Positions 50,084 through 59,804 of a stretch of 64,000 bases of DNA are shown here, piece by piece. The position numbers and the translations under genes are program-made. The stretch is from Candidatus Bathyarchaeota archaeon (GTDB lineage: Archaea; Thermoproteota; Bathyarchaeia; JAPDIZ01). Below the pieces are notes generated by a model, which saw nothing but the letters and a program-made list of their open reading frames with translations, made no database searches and had not been told where the DNA came from. Position 1 is the stretch's first letter, and the number at the start of each line of letters is the position of its first letter. Location of the stretch: positions 496,001 to 560,000 of the forward strand of contig JAPDIZ010000002.1 of NCBI GenBank assembly GCA_029259355.1. Direction: 5' to 3'.

Positions 50084-50431
50084 CTAGTCGTAGACTATCT
50101 TCACGTTTACCTGCACAATGTCCTCGGTTATCACGTTTCCCCTTACAGTCTTTCTCCTCCTCTCCCCCTTCCTCCTCGGGTGGAAGCCAACGCCTCCGCT
50201 TAGCAGAACACGAGTTTTTATTCCCCCGTGTACGTCAGGCCTCATTGGGAAGCCAGAGCTGTCGCTGCCACCCGTTATCTGGAGCTTCTTACCCGATAAC
50301 CCGAGGATTGATCCGTCGAAAACTTCGCCGATTCTTCTCCCCATCAACGCTTGTGCTTGAGATCCCTCAACCTCGACCGTCTGCGCAATCCCCGTCTTGG
50401 GGTCTGAGACCACTACCTTGAACTTTACCAA
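50084..50431 (-). CDS. rps6e: Ribosomal protein S6e
   Basis: A 115-residue small-subunit protein. MVKFKVVVSDPKTGIAQTVEVEGSQAQALMGRRIGEVFDGSILGLSGKKLQITGGSDSSGFPMRPDVHGGIKTRVLLSGGVGFHPRRKGERRRKTVRGNVI is the S6e core with the GGxDxxGFPMR signature. The C-terminal eukaryotic phosphorylated tail is absent, as in archaea. Confidence 0.95.
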   Translation of the reverse strand: MVKFKVVVSDPKTGIAQTVEVEGSQAQALMGRRIGEVFDGSILGLSGKKLQITGGSDSSGFPMRPDVHGGIKTRVLLSGGVGFHPRRKGERRRKTVRGNVITEDIVQVNVKIVYD

Positions 50432-50481
50432 AGCAGCGCCCCCTGAGCTCAGCTAATGCATTTCATCAATCCTTAAAAGCT

Positions 50482-52260
50482 TTACATACCCCAGTAAGGC
50501 TTCTGCTTCCTCTTTATCTCCACAAGCTCTTTCAGCACCTCTAGCTCATCGAGATCGAGCCTATCGGCGAACTCTGTGAGGAGGATTTTCGCATGCCTTT
50601 CCGGAATATCCACGTAGAGGATGTCTCCCTCCCTAACGTGCCTACCGACTATCGGCTCCTTCATCGACACAGCAACCTGCATACCGATTGTTGCTTCGGA
50701 GATAGCCTCTCCTCTGTCTTGAATTTGGGAGATGGTTCCCACCACCTTGCCGCTTGTGTTTATCATAGCGCACTTGGGCTTGATCCTACCGCCCAAAACC
50801 TCGACGCCAAAAATAGCGGGTTTGCTCCGCCTAAAGACGTAGCCGGGCAGAACCCTTATCTTTCCGGGTCGAACGAGAGCTTCCAAAGCCTTCTTCGCCT
50901 TCTCCTCAAGCTCACCCCTCATCCAGAGCACGTAGTCGTCGATTAGCTGGTATATCACGTTGTTGAGGAATATCCTAACCCCTCTTTCGTGAGCCTCCTC
51001 CTCCGCATCTGGTAGCACCTTTACGTTGAAACCTAGCACAACGCCGTAGACGTGGTTTTCCTCACCCACTATAGAGGCTTCTACCACCTCGCGCCTTGAG
51101 ATATCCCCTACGTCAGCTATCCTCACAGGAACCCCGTGTTTTTCAAGCTCTCCCAAGATGGCTTCTAGCGAGCCCAGGGTATCCGCCTTCACCACTACGC
51201 CAACCTTCTCCGTCTGAATCCTTATCTGCTCAATCTCCTCTGTAACGGACTTGATGAGCTCCTCAACCTCATTTCCTGACCAGGCAGCGTATAGAGGAGA
51301 ACCTGGAATAGCTTGCTCCAAGCCATGCGCTGCTATCTTTACTCCAGCAGCTGCGTGAACCTCATCAACTGGTGTGAATTTGTCGCGTGGGTCACGCATC
51401 TCATCAAGAGGTTTTGGCATGAGTATTGAGCGGATCTTAGTCACAATCGGCCCGGTTTTTCCCCCAAGTACCAACGTGTCTTGCGAACGCAGCACGCCAT
51501 CGTAGATTATGGCGTTTATCGTGGTTCCTAGCCCAGGCTCTTCCCTAACCTCCAAAACCGTCCCCTTAGCAGGACCCTCTGTGGTTACGAGTCTCTTCCT
51601 AAGGTATTGCTGCGTAAGCCCAATGAGTACTGCGAGAAGCTCGGGGATCCCCTCCCCCGTTTTGGCGCTTACAGGCACAATTGCTACGCTTTTGGTGAAG
51701 TCCTTTATCCTATCGTACCGCTCAGACCTAAAGCCTAGGCGGGAGAGTATCCCCACCATCTCGTATATGCGCTTGTCTAGGTCAGCTCTCACAGCGGGGT
51801 CCTGCAGCTTCAAAGACTCTAGGAAGAGCTTGTCTGAGTAGCTCTTCCAGCCCGGTATGAGATCTATCTTGTTAGCAGCAACCAAGAAGGGGGTTTTCCT
51901 CGCCCTCAGAATATCTATTGATTCGAGGGTTTGGGGTTCAAACCCCTTCATCACGTCAACAACGAGGATAGCTATGTCGGCTATTGACCCCCCTCTTCTC
52001 CGAAGGTTTACGAAGGAGGCATGCCCTGGGGTATCTATTACCAAAAGCCCGGGTACGCGTATCTCGCCCCTCACCCTTTCGAGCACGGGTCCGCAAATCT
52101 TCTTTAGGGTTTCGAGAGGGAAGAAGCTTGCGCCTATATGCTGAGTCATCTGACCAGCTTCTCGAGCAGCAACTAGTGTACCCCTTATCCTGTCGAGGAG
52201 GGTGGTTTTGCCATGATCTACGTGGCCGAGGACCACCACTATGGGCTGTCTAATCGCCAA
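50482..52260 (-). CDS. infB: Translation initiation factor aIF5B
   Basis: A 592-residue GTPase that promotes subunit joining. VVVLGHVDHGKTTLLDRIRG (G1), VIDTPGHASFVNLRRRGGSIADIAILVVDVMKGFEPQTLESI (G3), VAANKIDLIPGW (G4), VSAKTGEGIPELL (G5), barrels, the central alpha/beta domain (GVVVKADTLGSLEAILGELEKHGVPVRIADVGDISRREVVEA), and the C-terminal tRNA-end-binding barrel. Start is near MAIRQPIVVVLGH. No intein. Confidence 0.96.
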   Translation of the reverse strand: MAIRQPIVVVLGHVDHGKTTLLDRIRGTLVAAREAGQMTQHIGASFFPLETLKKICGPVLERVRGEIRVPGLLVIDTPGHASFVNLRRRGGSIADIAILVVDVMKGFEPQTLESIDILRARKTPFLVAANKIDLIPGWKSYSDKLFLESLKLQDPAVRADLDKRIYEMVGILSRLGFRSERYDRIKDFTKSVAIVPVSAKTGEGIPELLAVLIGLTQQYLRKRLVTTEGPAKGTVLEVREEPGLGTTINAIIYDGVLRSQDTLVLGGKTGPIVTKIRSILMPKPLDEMRDPRDKFTPVDEVHAAAGVKIAAHGLEQAIPGSPLYAAWSGNEVEELIKSVTEEIEQIRIQTEKVGVVVKADTLGSLEAILGELEKHGVPVRIADVGDISRREVVEASIVGEENHVYGVVLGFNVKVLPDAEEEAHERGVRIFLNNVIYQLIDDYVLWMRGELEEKAKKALEALVRPGKIRVLPGYVFRRSKPAIFGVEVLGGRIKPKCAMINTSGKVVGTISQIQDRGEAISEATIGMQVAVSMKEPIVGRHVREGDILYVDIPERHAKILLTEFADRLDLDELEVLKELVEIKRKQKPYWGM

Positions 52261-52314
52261 AGCCCCTTTGCCCCCTAAGCGGGTGAGAAGCTCGCCTTTG
52301 AATGGGTTTGGCCA

Positions 52315-52764
52315 CTATAAAAGGTAGCGCGATTCGGTTGGCTTCGAGTACTCGTAAAGCTCTCCATCTTCGAAGAATATCCTAAGCTCTCTCTCCGCGT
52401 TTTCTGGGCTGTCTGAGGCATGTATGACGTTTTTGGTTACGGTGAGGCCGTAATCCCCCCTTATGGTCCCAGGACCAGCTTCTGCGGGGTCGGTTTTGCC
52501 GATCATGTTCCTAACCACGCTGATGGCGTTGGGACCCTCAAGAGCCATAGCGACGACAGGGCCAGATGTTACGTGGTTAACCAGTTCTTCGAAAAAGTGC
52601 TTCCCCTTGTGCATTTCGTAGAGCTCTTCCGCTTTCTCTCTACTCAGCCACACCATTTTCAGCCCAACTATGGTGAAGCCCTTCTTCTCGAACTTACTCA
52701 AAATCTCGCCTACCAGCCCCCTCATAACCGACTCAGGCTTTAGGAAGACTAGGGTGCGCTCCAA
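52315..52764 (-). CDS. ndk: Nucleoside diphosphate kinase
   Basis: A 149-residue enzyme that balances NTP and dNTP pools. [36 protein letters not shown] start, [35 protein letters not shown] with the phosphorylated histidine in NVIHASDS. Adjacent to rpl24e (shared boundary), as in many archaea. Confidence 0.96.
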   Translation of the reverse strand: MERTLVFLKPESVMRGLVGEILSKFEKKGFTIVGLKMVWLSREKAEELYEMHKGKHFFEELVNHVTSGPVVAMALEGPNAISVVRNMIGKTDPAEAGPGTIRGDYGLTVTKNVIHASDSPENAERELRIFFEDGELYEYSKPTESRYLL

Positions 52765-52959
52765 CTACCCACCCCTCTGCTCTTTGCCGTAGTAGACCGT
52801 CCACTTCAGCTTCCTAGGGTCTCTGCGGAGGTTGAGCATATTCTTCCTACATTTGCTTGAGCAAAACCACAGGATAGAGCCATCATTTTTAACGAACATC
52901 ATCCCCGTACCTGGGGGAAACTCCTTTCCGCAAAAGCTGCACTTCCTCGGCCTAGGCAA
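52765..52959 (-). CDS. rpl24e: Ribosomal protein L24e
   Basis: A 64-residue large-subunit protein with the four-cysteine zinc site: [48 protein letters not shown]. Order rps28e-rpl24e-ndk. Confidence 0.95.
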   Translation of the reverse strand: MPRPRKCSFCGKEFPPGTGMMFVKNDGSILWFCSSKCRKNMLNLRRDPRKLKWTVYYGKEQRGG

Positions 52960-52985
52960 AGAGCGACCCCTCGTTTTGAAGAGAC

Positions 52986-53207
52986 TTACTTGATCTTCCT
53001 AGCCTCTCTCTCAGTCTCCCTAAGCATCAGTATGTCGTTTAGCCGAACAGGGCCCTTTACGTTTCTGGTTATGATACGGCCCTTGTCCCTACCCTCGAGT
53101 ATCCTCACCCTAACCTGTATGACCTCGCCGGTCACGCCTGTCCTGCCGACTATTTGTATCACCTCAGCTGGGGTAGGCGCTGATTCAACGCGCTCCCTTC
53201 GGCTCAC
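52986..53207 (-). CDS. rps28e: Ribosomal protein S28e
   Basis: A 73-residue OB-fold protein. [59 protein letters not shown] is the S28e signature in full. It overlaps rpl7ae by 4 nt. Confidence 0.95.
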   Translation of the reverse strand: MSRRERVESAPTPAEVIQIVGRTGVTGEVIQVRVRILEGRDKGRIITRNVKGPVRLNDILMLRETEREARKIK

Positions 53208-53635
53208 CCACTACCCCCTCCACTCTTCTTTAGCTCGTTTAGCTTAGCGATCAGCTCTTCAACAAGCTCCTTCGCCTCTCCTGGGTCGATGATAGCGGCT
53301 GAGGCAGCTGCTACCTCTATCCCAGCGTATCTGCCGAGATCCGCCTTTGATGGGACGTAGATGTAGGGGGTTTTCCTCTCCTCGCACAGCAGGGGTAGGT
53401 GAGCGACCACCTCAGGAGGGTCAACGTCTTCCGATATGTATACCAGCTTAGCTATACCTCGCTCAACCGCCTTTGTAGTCTCGTTTGTCCCCCGCTTTAT
53501 TTTGCCTGTTTCTCTAGCTATCTGAAGGGCTTCATAGGCCGCATCCACGAGCTCCTTTGGAACCTCAAACCTCACGTAAAACGGCTTTGGCAAAGACACC
53601 ACCTCTTTTGGCCTCTGCGCCCTTTGTATGGGCAA
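53204..53635 (-). CDS. rpl7ae: Ribosomal protein L7Ae
   Basis: A 143-residue kink-turn-binding protein, part of the large subunit, box C/D and H/ACA RNPs and RNase P in archaea. [75 protein letters not shown] is the diagnostic block. The start may be a little downstream of ATG 53635 ([11 protein letters not shown] follows). Confidence 0.95.
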   Translation of the reverse strand: MPIQRAQRPKEVVSLPKPFYVRFEVPKELVDAAYEALQIARETGKIKRGTNETTKAVERGIAKLVYISEDVDPPEVVAHLPLLCEERKTPYIYVPSKADLGRYAGIEVAAASAAIIDPGEAKELVEELIAKLNELKKSGGGSG

Positions 53636-53681
53636 ACACTATCAAACACAATCGGTTTAAGAACGTTTCGCTTCTCACCAA

Positions 53682-55430
53682 CTATGAGTGGCTAAAGTAG
53701 ATTACTACGCGATCGCTGCTTACGCTATCGATTCTACCATACCCCACTCTCTCCATCTGGATGATCGAGCCCACCTCCTGAGCGGCTAACAGCTCCTCAC
53801 CAACTCCATGTGCGACAAATCCGTCTGGCATAACCACCTTCACCTCGACTAAGCTCTCCGCAGGCACCCAGTGGACGAAGCTTGCACCAATCTCCTTAGC
53901 CTCTTTAGGAGACCAGCTGCGTATGGATGCCGAGACGAGAGCTTCAGAAGCCTTGTCCACAGATACGTTGGCGAAGCCGATGAGCCTGATCACAGCGTTG
54001 GGCTTTAGCAGAGGCAGGTCAGCCTTGGAAACCCAGAGCTCAACAAATCCGTCTTTGGGCGTGAGCACTATCCTCCTAAAGCCTCTCTCTGGGAAGCTTG
54101 GGTGGAGGTGGATGAGGCACTCTCTCGCTTCCTCCAAGCCCTTCACCACCATCTTCACAGGATCGAGCACTACGAAGAACCTGTTGGCATGTTCGTCGAC
54201 GATCTTTCGGTTGTAGGCGTAGAGGTTTTCCCAGCTTATGGTAGCCTCAATAGGCTTTGGCCCAACCTCGATCATCATCCTCCTTATGGCTTCAGGAGAG
54301 ATTCCTCTTCTTCTAAGCGCTGCTAAAGTGGGGAGCCTGGGGTCGTCATACCCCCAAAACTGACCCGACTCAACACCAGCCCTAATCTTCGACTTGCTCA
54401 AAACTGCTCCAACAACTCTAAGCCTTCCATAGTGCATGGTTGTGGGATACTCCCACCCTAGGTGCTTGAACAAGTACCTCTGCCTAATCTCATTGGACAT
54501 GTGCTCCTTCCCTCGCACAATGTGAGTTATTCCCATCAACCCGTCATCTATTCCGCAAGCGAAGTTGTAGAGCGGCCAAACGATGTACTGATCACCAGTT
54601 CGAGGATGCCTATGGACTTTGGTGTCGATTATTCGCAGAGCAGGCCAGTCTCTAATGGCTGGATTGGGGTGCCCTAGATCAGTCTTTATCCTCACCACAG
54701 CCTCGCCCTCTCCATAACCCCCCTCGAGCATCTTAGCCCAGCGCTCTAGGTGGGCGGAGGGGTCTAGTCCTCTGCAGGGGCACGGCTGCTTCTGCAAAAC
54801 CCTCCTCCTAAACTCTTCTGGCTTGCAGGTGCATACGTACGCGTTTCCATCGCTGATCAGCTTCTCCGCATACTCGTAATAGATGGGAAGCCTATCGCTC
54901 TGTATGAACTCTGCATCCCACTTGCACCCAAGCCACTCGAGATCCTCTCTTATCGCATCGTAGAACTCCAGCACAGGCTTCTTCGTTCTCGGATCAGTAT
55001 CCTCAAATCTAAGGTAGAATACGCCGCCGTACATTCTTGCGTAGTCGTGGCTGAGTATGGCTGCGCGTGCCGAGCCTATGTGGAGGACGCAGTCCGGATT
55101 TGGAGAGAATCTCGTAACCACTTTGTCATAGCGCTCCACATTTGGTAGAGGAGGAAGCTCCTTCCTCTCCTCCCTCTTCGGGCGCTCCTTCTCCAAAAGC
55201 TCTGGCCAGCGATCTGCTAGCAGCGACTTCTGCTCCTCAAGCGATAAGCTGTTTACGTAGTTGACGACTTCTCTAACGAACTCAATGAGGCTTCGAGCAA
55301 GAGGCTTAAGATCAGGTCTTTCAGCCAAAACCTTTCCCATAACAGGCTTTGGATCAGCTTTTCCTTCGTGCTGAACCGCGTTGGCTAGTGAGTGCTTTAG
55401 CACCAGCTCCCGCACTCCTTCGTCGAACAC
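53682..55430 (-). CDS. gltX: Glutamyl-tRNA synthetase (archaeal, non-bacterial type)
   Basis: A 582-residue class I synthetase. RFSPNPDCVLHIGSARAAILSHDYARMYGGVFYLRFEDTDPRTKKP holds the HIGH-like HIGS motif; VLSKSKIRAGVESG is the KMSKS-like loop; HIVRGKEHMSNEIRQRYLF is the connecting site. The C-terminal half is the beta-barrel anticodon domain of archaeal/eukaryotic GlnRS-like type. Archaeal GluRS charges both tRNA-Glu and tRNA-Gln, the latter corrected by GatDE (not in this window). Confidence 0.95.
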   Translation of the reverse strand: MFDEGVRELVLKHSLANAVQHEGKADPKPVMGKVLAERPDLKPLARSLIEFVREVVNYVNSLSLEEQKSLLADRWPELLEKERPKREERKELPPLPNVERYDKVVTRFSPNPDCVLHIGSARAAILSHDYARMYGGVFYLRFEDTDPRTKKPVLEFYDAIREDLEWLGCKWDAEFIQSDRLPIYYEYAEKLISDGNAYVCTCKPEEFRRRVLQKQPCPCRGLDPSAHLERWAKMLEGGYGEGEAVVRIKTDLGHPNPAIRDWPALRIIDTKVHRHPRTGDQYIVWPLYNFACGIDDGLMGITHIVRGKEHMSNEIRQRYLFKHLGWEYPTTMHYGRLRVVGAVLSKSKIRAGVESGQFWGYDDPRLPTLAALRRRGISPEAIRRMMIEVGPKPIEATISWENLYAYNRKIVDEHANRFFVVLDPVKMVVKGLEEARECLIHLHPSFPERGFRRIVLTPKDGFVELWVSKADLPLLKPNAVIRLIGFANVSVDKASEALVSASIRSWSPKEAKEIGASFVHWVPAESLVEVKVVMPDGFVAHGVGEELLAAQEVGSIIQMERVGYGRIDSVSSDRVVIYFSHS

Positions 55431-55433
55431 CGC

Positions 55434-55925
55434 TCAACCCTCCTTGGGAGCTATAGTCAGCAAATAGGCTCCCTCCCTATCGACCATCTGCGTTACGTAG
55501 ACAAGTGTCCCATCTACTGGAGACCTAACCGTCCTAACCACGTACTTCTTAGAGAGCGTCTGAGCTATGCGTTCCCCCTCTCTAATCTCTTCACCGACTT
55601 CTTTAAACACTCTCACATCTCTTCCCTTAAGTTCGATTAGCACGACTCTAGTTCCTTTTCCTAGAGCAAAGAACCCATGGGGCGTCTTGAACACTACGTC
55701 CACCTTCACTGAAGAAGACTCTAGATCAATTATGGCGTTGTAGTCGTCGTAGTTTATCTGCACGTAGAGCTTTGCGCCTCTAGGAAGCTGATCTGGGGAT
55801 TCAGCGACCAGCTCCCTGTAGGCGCCGTCTGCTTCGACTAAGAACCTCCTAGGCGCTCTCCAAAAAGTTTCTTCGCTCAGAGCCTCCTGAGAAACCTCTA
55901 CAAAGACCCTTTGACTTCCATTCAA
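55434..55925 (-). CDS. DUF2118 family protein with biotinyl/lipoyl-like end
   Basis: A 163-residue archaeal protein that I assign to DUF2118. DVVFKTPHGFFALGKGTRVVLIELKGRDVRVFKEVGEEIREGERIAQTLSKKYVVRTVRSPVDGTLVYVTQMVDREGAYLLTIAP resembles a barrel-sandwich hybrid (biotinyl-like) fold, but there is no MKM-type attachment lysine. Overlaps the prenyltransferase gene by 4 nt and is followed by gltX after 3 nt. Function unknown. Confidence 0.75.
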   Translation of the reverse strand: MNGSQRVFVEVSQEALSEETFWRAPRRFLVEADGAYRELVAESPDQLPRGAKLYVQINYDDYNAIIDLESSSVKVDVVFKTPHGFFALGKGTRVVLIELKGRDVRVFKEVGEEIREGERIAQTLSKKYVVRTVRSPVDGTLVYVTQMVDREGAYLLTIAPKEG

Positions 55926-56926
55926 TACGCCCTCTCCACCAAAAAGCTTGCCAAGTCAAGCAGCCTATCCCTAGAGCGCCCAGGGGGGAGCTTAAGCAGC
56001 TCTTGCTTAGCTCTCTCCAAGAAGCTTAGAGCTACTTGCTTGGCGTAGTCTACACACCCCGAGGATACCAACAGGTCTATGACCTCCTTGATCTCTTCTT
56101 GGCTAGCCGATCTATTGCCCAAAACCTTGAGGAGCTTAGCTCTCTCTTCCGAGCTCAGAGCTTCCAACGCCTTGATCACAATCATCGTTCGCTTTCCCTC
56201 ACGTAAGTCGCTTCCCACAGGCTTCCCCAACTTCTTCTCATCAGCAACTACCCCCAAGACATCGTCGACTATTTGGAAAGCTATTCCGCAGTACCTCGCG
56301 AACTCTCCTATAGCATCCACGTATTCAGGAGCAGCGTCAGAGACGAGAGCTCCACACCTAGCTGAGGCCTTGAACAGCGCAGCAGTCTTCTTCTCCACCA
56401 TAACGAGGTACTCTTCTTCGGAGACAGATTCCGTCTCCTCAAACATCATGTCTAGAGCCTGCCCCTCGCATATCTCCAAGATAGCTTTGGTGATCTCGTT
56501 TAACACCTCCAAAGCTTTTCCGTGTGAAAGGCCAGCCTCAACGCACCCCAGTAGGACGGCTTCATATACCTTGGCAAAGAGAAGATCTCCAGCCAAAATA
56601 GCCATGGGAACGCCCCACACTACGTGAACAGTCGGAACACCTCTTCTTAGCTGGTCCTGATCCATGATGTCGTCGTGGACTAGAGTGAAGGAGTGCAACA
56701 GCTCGATCCCAGCAGCTACGTAGTAAGCTGCTTCAGGAACATTTCCAAACACTCGAGATGACTCGACCACGAGGAAGGGCCTAAGCCTCTTCCCTCCAGC
56801 AACGAGGAGGTGACGAGATGCTTCGTAGAGAGGCTTTGGCCTCTTATCTGGCGGAACAAGCCGATTCATCAACGAATTTACCTTCGAAGAAACTTGAGCA
56901 ATCTCCTCAAACAACTCTTGGCTCAA
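55922..56926 (-). CDS. Polyprenyl (geranylgeranyl/farnesyl) diphosphate synthase
   Basis: About 334 residues. LVHDDIMDQDQLRRGVPTVH is the first Asp-rich motif (DDIMD) and FQIVDDVLGVVADEKKLGKPVGSDLREGK the second (DDVLG); GGKRLRPFLVVES is the conserved Lys/Arg block. It makes the C15-C20 allylic precursors of archaeal membrane lipids. The track start (56959) lies deeper in fni; TTG 56926 (SQELFEEIAQV) is more likely, overlapping fni by 20 nt. It acts downstream of fni. Confidence 0.92.
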   Translation of the reverse strand: MSQELFEEIAQVSSKVNSLMNRLVPPDKRPKPLYEASRHLLVAGGKRLRPFLVVESSRVFGNVPEAAYYVAAGIELLHSFTLVHDDIMDQDQLRRGVPTVHVVWGVPMAILAGDLLFAKVYEAVLLGCVEAGLSHGKALEVLNEITKAILEICEGQALDMMFEETESVSEEEYLVMVEKKTAALFKASARCGALVSDAAPEYVDAIGEFARYCGIAFQIVDDVLGVVADEKKLGKPVGSDLREGKRTMIVIKALEALSSEERAKLLKVLGNRSASQEEIKEVIDLLVSSGCVDYAKQVALSFLERAKQELLKLPPGRSRDRLLDLASFLVERAY

Positions 56927-58022
56927 GACCAGCCCTCCTCCTCGCGTAAGAGTTGACATCTATTCCCCTAGTTTCCAACCACTCCCTCAAACAACCCGTT
57001 AGCACCACGGGAACCCTCTTCAACTCCTCAATGTTGCCCGCACCAGTTAAGAACATAGCCGTCTTCAGCTCGAGTATGAAGCTTCTCAGCTGGCGAATCA
57101 CTTCTTCCTCGCTTATGAGCGCAGCTTTTAAGAGCGGTGCGGCTAAGCCCACCGCGCTAGCGCCTAGGGCTATGGACTTAGCTGCGTCTATGCCTGTTCT
57201 GATGCCTCCAGAAGCCACTATGGGCTTTCTGAACACAGCCTTAACCTCCACGATGCTTGCAGCGGTTGGGATCCCCCAATTCCAAAAAGCCTTCCCAAGC
57301 TTCATCAATTCCTCGTCGCCGGCTTCCTCAGCTCTGTAGTACTCGACAGCAGCCCAGCTCGTGCCTCCACAGCCAGCTACGTCTATCGCGGCGATGCCCA
57401 CTCGCCCTAGAGCCAAAGCAGCTTCCATTGACATCCCTGCGCCAGTTTCCTTAGCGATTACGGGTACTTCTAGCTCGGCAACGAGCCTACCTATCTTTGA
57501 CGTAACCCCTTTAAAGTCCAGATCGCCTCCAGGCTGAACCGATTCCTGAAGCGGGTTTAGGTGTATGGCTATAGCATCTGCCTCGACCATCTCTATAGCT
57601 TCTCGAGCCTCCCTAACTCCATAGCCCCTTACAAGCTGAGGCGCTCCTAAGTTAGCTATTATGAAGGCGTTGGGAGCAACCTCTCTAACGACTTCGTAGG
57701 TACGCCTCAAGCGGGGGTTTTCGATACCCGCTCTTTGGCTCCCAACCCCCATTGCGATGCCCAGCTTCTCAGCTGCTGAGGCCAGCCTCGCGTTTATCTC
57801 AGCAGCCTCTTCAGTTCCGCCAGTCATAGCCGATATGATGATGGGGGCTGAAAGCTTCTTTCCCAAGAAAGTAGTTGAGGTATCTATTTCGCTGAAGTTT
57901 ACCTCAGGAACTGCTTGATGAACCAGCGTGACGTGTTCAAGCCAAGTGGTTACGCTATGAGAAACTTCCTTCTTGCTTACGATTTCAATGTGATCAGACT
58001 TCCTCTTCTGAGTCTCAGACAA
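56907..58022 (-). CDS. fni: Type 2 isopentenyl-diphosphate isomerase
   Basis: A 371-residue FMN-dependent isomerase of IPP and DMAPP. RKSDHIEIVSKKEVSHSVTTWLEHVTLVHQAVPEVNFSEIDTSTTFLGKKLSAPIIISAMTGGT start, MGVGSQRAGIE, AIHLNPLQESVQPGGDLDFKG, VIAKETGAGMS, GCGGTSWAAVE, and IVASGGIRTGIDAAKSIALGASAVG (FMN phosphate). Part of an isoprenoid cluster with ipk and mvk. Confidence 0.95.
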   Translation of the reverse strand: MSETQKRKSDHIEIVSKKEVSHSVTTWLEHVTLVHQAVPEVNFSEIDTSTTFLGKKLSAPIIISAMTGGTEEAAEINARLASAAEKLGIAMGVGSQRAGIENPRLRRTYEVVREVAPNAFIIANLGAPQLVRGYGVREAREAIEMVEADAIAIHLNPLQESVQPGGDLDFKGVTSKIGRLVAELEVPVIAKETGAGMSMEAALALGRVGIAAIDVAGCGGTSWAAVEYYRAEEAGDEELMKLGKAFWNWGIPTAASIVEVKAVFRKPIVASGGIRTGIDAAKSIALGASAVGLAAPLLKAALISEEEVIRQLRSFILELKTAMFLTGAGNIEELKRVPVVLTGCLREWLETRGIDVNSYARRRAGLEPRVV

Positions 58023-58031
58023 TTCCTTTAC

Positions 58032-58820
58032 CTACCTGCGGATCACGGTTCCAATAACCTTGCGCCCGAGCAATGCATCCCTCACCCTATCCGGGAAAAA
58101 GCCGTTTACGACGTAGACCACAGCACCTTTCTTCACCACGGAGAGAATCTCCTCTAGCTTCTTGATCATTCCACCAGTAACGTCGTAGGCTGATGAAGCA
58201 CTCCTAATCTCGATATCACTTAAGCTGCTTACGCTTAGATCCTTAACAAGCTGCGCATCAGGGTTTGTCTTGGGATCTGAGGTGTAGACGCCATCTACGT
58301 CTACGGCGAAAACCACTCTCTCTGCTTCCAAGCGCTCCACGAGTTGAGCGCAGAGGCTATCTCCTGAGGCTATCGAGAAGCCAGCTTCTGAATCCAAAAC
58401 CGCGTCGCCAAACATCACAGGGATTAAGCCCATCGATAGGAAGCGGGAGACGATCTCCAACCTAGCTTCGCCTATCTCCCCCGACTTGTTAACCACCAGC
58501 GCAGAGGTCTGCAGCGAGCAAGCTGGAAGCCCTGCTTCGATGAGGAGTTTGGTTATGACGTTGTTCAGCGACTCCATAGCCCACCTGATGACTGAGAAAT
58601 TCGCAGCTCGCTCAAAGGGGTCTTCACTGCTCAGTGAGTAGGTTTTCGCCGCCCAGTGGCCAAAGGATCCACCTCCGTGGACGACCACAAGCCTACCCAC
58701 CACATCCCTTGGGATGGCTTTGGCTATGTTCCTGATCGCTCGAACATTTGGCGTCAGTGGAAGGTCTTTGTAGGTTATCACGGATCCGCCGAGCTTGAGA
58801 ATCGCTACACTTCTTCCCAA
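58032..58820 (-). CDS. ipk: Isopentenyl phosphate kinase
   Basis: A 262-residue amino-acid-kinase-fold enzyme that makes IPP from isopentenyl phosphate in the archaeal mevalonate route. ILKLGGSVITYKD start, VVHGGGSFGHWAAKTYSL with the diagnostic catalytic His, GDAVLDSEAGFSIASGDSLCAQL and VFAVDVDGVYTSDPKT. It overlaps mvk by 16 nt. Confidence 0.94.
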   Translation of the reverse strand: MGRSVAILKLGGSVITYKDLPLTPNVRAIRNIAKAIPRDVVGRLVVVHGGGSFGHWAAKTYSLSSEDPFERAANFSVIRWAMESLNNVITKLLIEAGLPACSLQTSALVVNKSGEIGEARLEIVSRFLSMGLIPVMFGDAVLDSEAGFSIASGDSLCAQLVERLEAERVVFAVDVDGVYTSDPKTNPDAQLVKDLSVSSLSDIEIRSASSAYDVTGGMIKKLEEILSVVKKGAVVYVVNGFFPDRVRDALLGRKVIGTVIRR

Positions 58821-59788
58821 CTCACCACTCCCTGCGGCGAAGGCTTAGCCACCATAGGCCATCCCCCAGCCTCTCTTATGGCTCTTGCAACAGCCTCGGC
58901 CGTGCCCGGTCTACACAGAGCGATCATGCAGCCGCCTCCCCCAGCTCCCGTGAGCTTAGCGCCCAGCGCTCCAGCTTTTTTGGCAGCATACACTAGCCTA
59001 TCCAGTGCTTCGTGAGATACTCCCAGCGCCCAGAGAGCTCCGTGGTTGACATCCATAAGCCTTCCCACACTCTCTATGTCTCCCTCCCTCAGGGCTTTGG
59101 CGGCTTCTATGGAGATGTGGCCTATGGCGTGGATTATCGGGTTTATCACGTCGGGAAAGCTCTCCCTTAGACTCCTCACCTTAGCAACGAGCTCCTTGGT
59201 CGAGCGCTCTATCTTAGTATCCCCTACGACGAGCTCAAAGTCTGCCTTGGACTCTATCCTGAGCCAGCCCTCACTCCTCCTGAAGGCTATGAAGCCTCCT
59301 ATAGAGGAGATAGTGTTATCGACGCCGCTTGGGGTTCCGTGAACGACCTTCTCCGCCTCGTACGCTATGTTCGAAACTCTCTCAGGAGGTAGCTCCTCGC
59401 CAAGCATCCTCGCGTAAGCAGCTATCGTAGATACGGCTACCGCGGCTGATGAACCAAGCCCAGCTGCTGGAGGGATCTCAGACTCTATAACTACCTCAGC
59501 CCCCCTTGACTTGCCCAATGCCTTGGCAGTTTCCTCCACCGCTCTGTAGGCGGGGAAGAGCTTCTCCACAGAAGCTTGATCTCCCGAAACCGCTTTCCCG
59601 CTGCTTAGGTCAAACATAGCGCTTGCTCCAAGGTCTCGAGAAGATATCTTCACCAGCGAATCATCCCTGGGAGAGACCCCAACCTTTGCCCTCAGCCCAA
59701 CAGCCATGACTATGGCTGGCTCGTCGTAGACGACCGCGTGCTCGCCAAACATGATACACTTCGCCGGAGAGGACGCGAAATACCTCAT
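58805..59788 (-). CDS. mvk: Mevalonate kinase
   Basis: A 327-residue GHMP kinase. SPAKCIMFGEHAVVYDEPAIVMAVGLRAKV start, PPAAGLGSSAAVAVSTIAAYARML (ATP loop near 105-125), HGTPSGVDNTISSIGGFIAF and KLTGAGGGGCMIALC (GHMP motif 3). First kinase of the isoprenoid pathway; heads the mvk-ipk-fni-prenyl synthase unit. Confidence 0.95.
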   Translation of the reverse strand: MRYFASSPAKCIMFGEHAVVYDEPAIVMAVGLRAKVGVSPRDDSLVKISSRDLGASAMFDLSSGKAVSGDQASVEKLFPAYRAVEETAKALGKSRGAEVVIESEIPPAAGLGSSAAVAVSTIAAYARMLGEELPPERVSNIAYEAEKVVHGTPSGVDNTISSIGGFIAFRRSEGWLRIESKADFELVVGDTKIERSTKELVAKVRSLRESFPDVINPIIHAIGHISIEAAKALREGDIESVGRLMDVNHGALWALGVSHEALDRLVYAAKKAGALGAKLTGAGGGGCMIALCRPGTAEAVARAIREAGGWPMVAKPSPQGVVSWEEV

Positions 59789-59804
59789 AACGAAGCATAT
59801 CCCC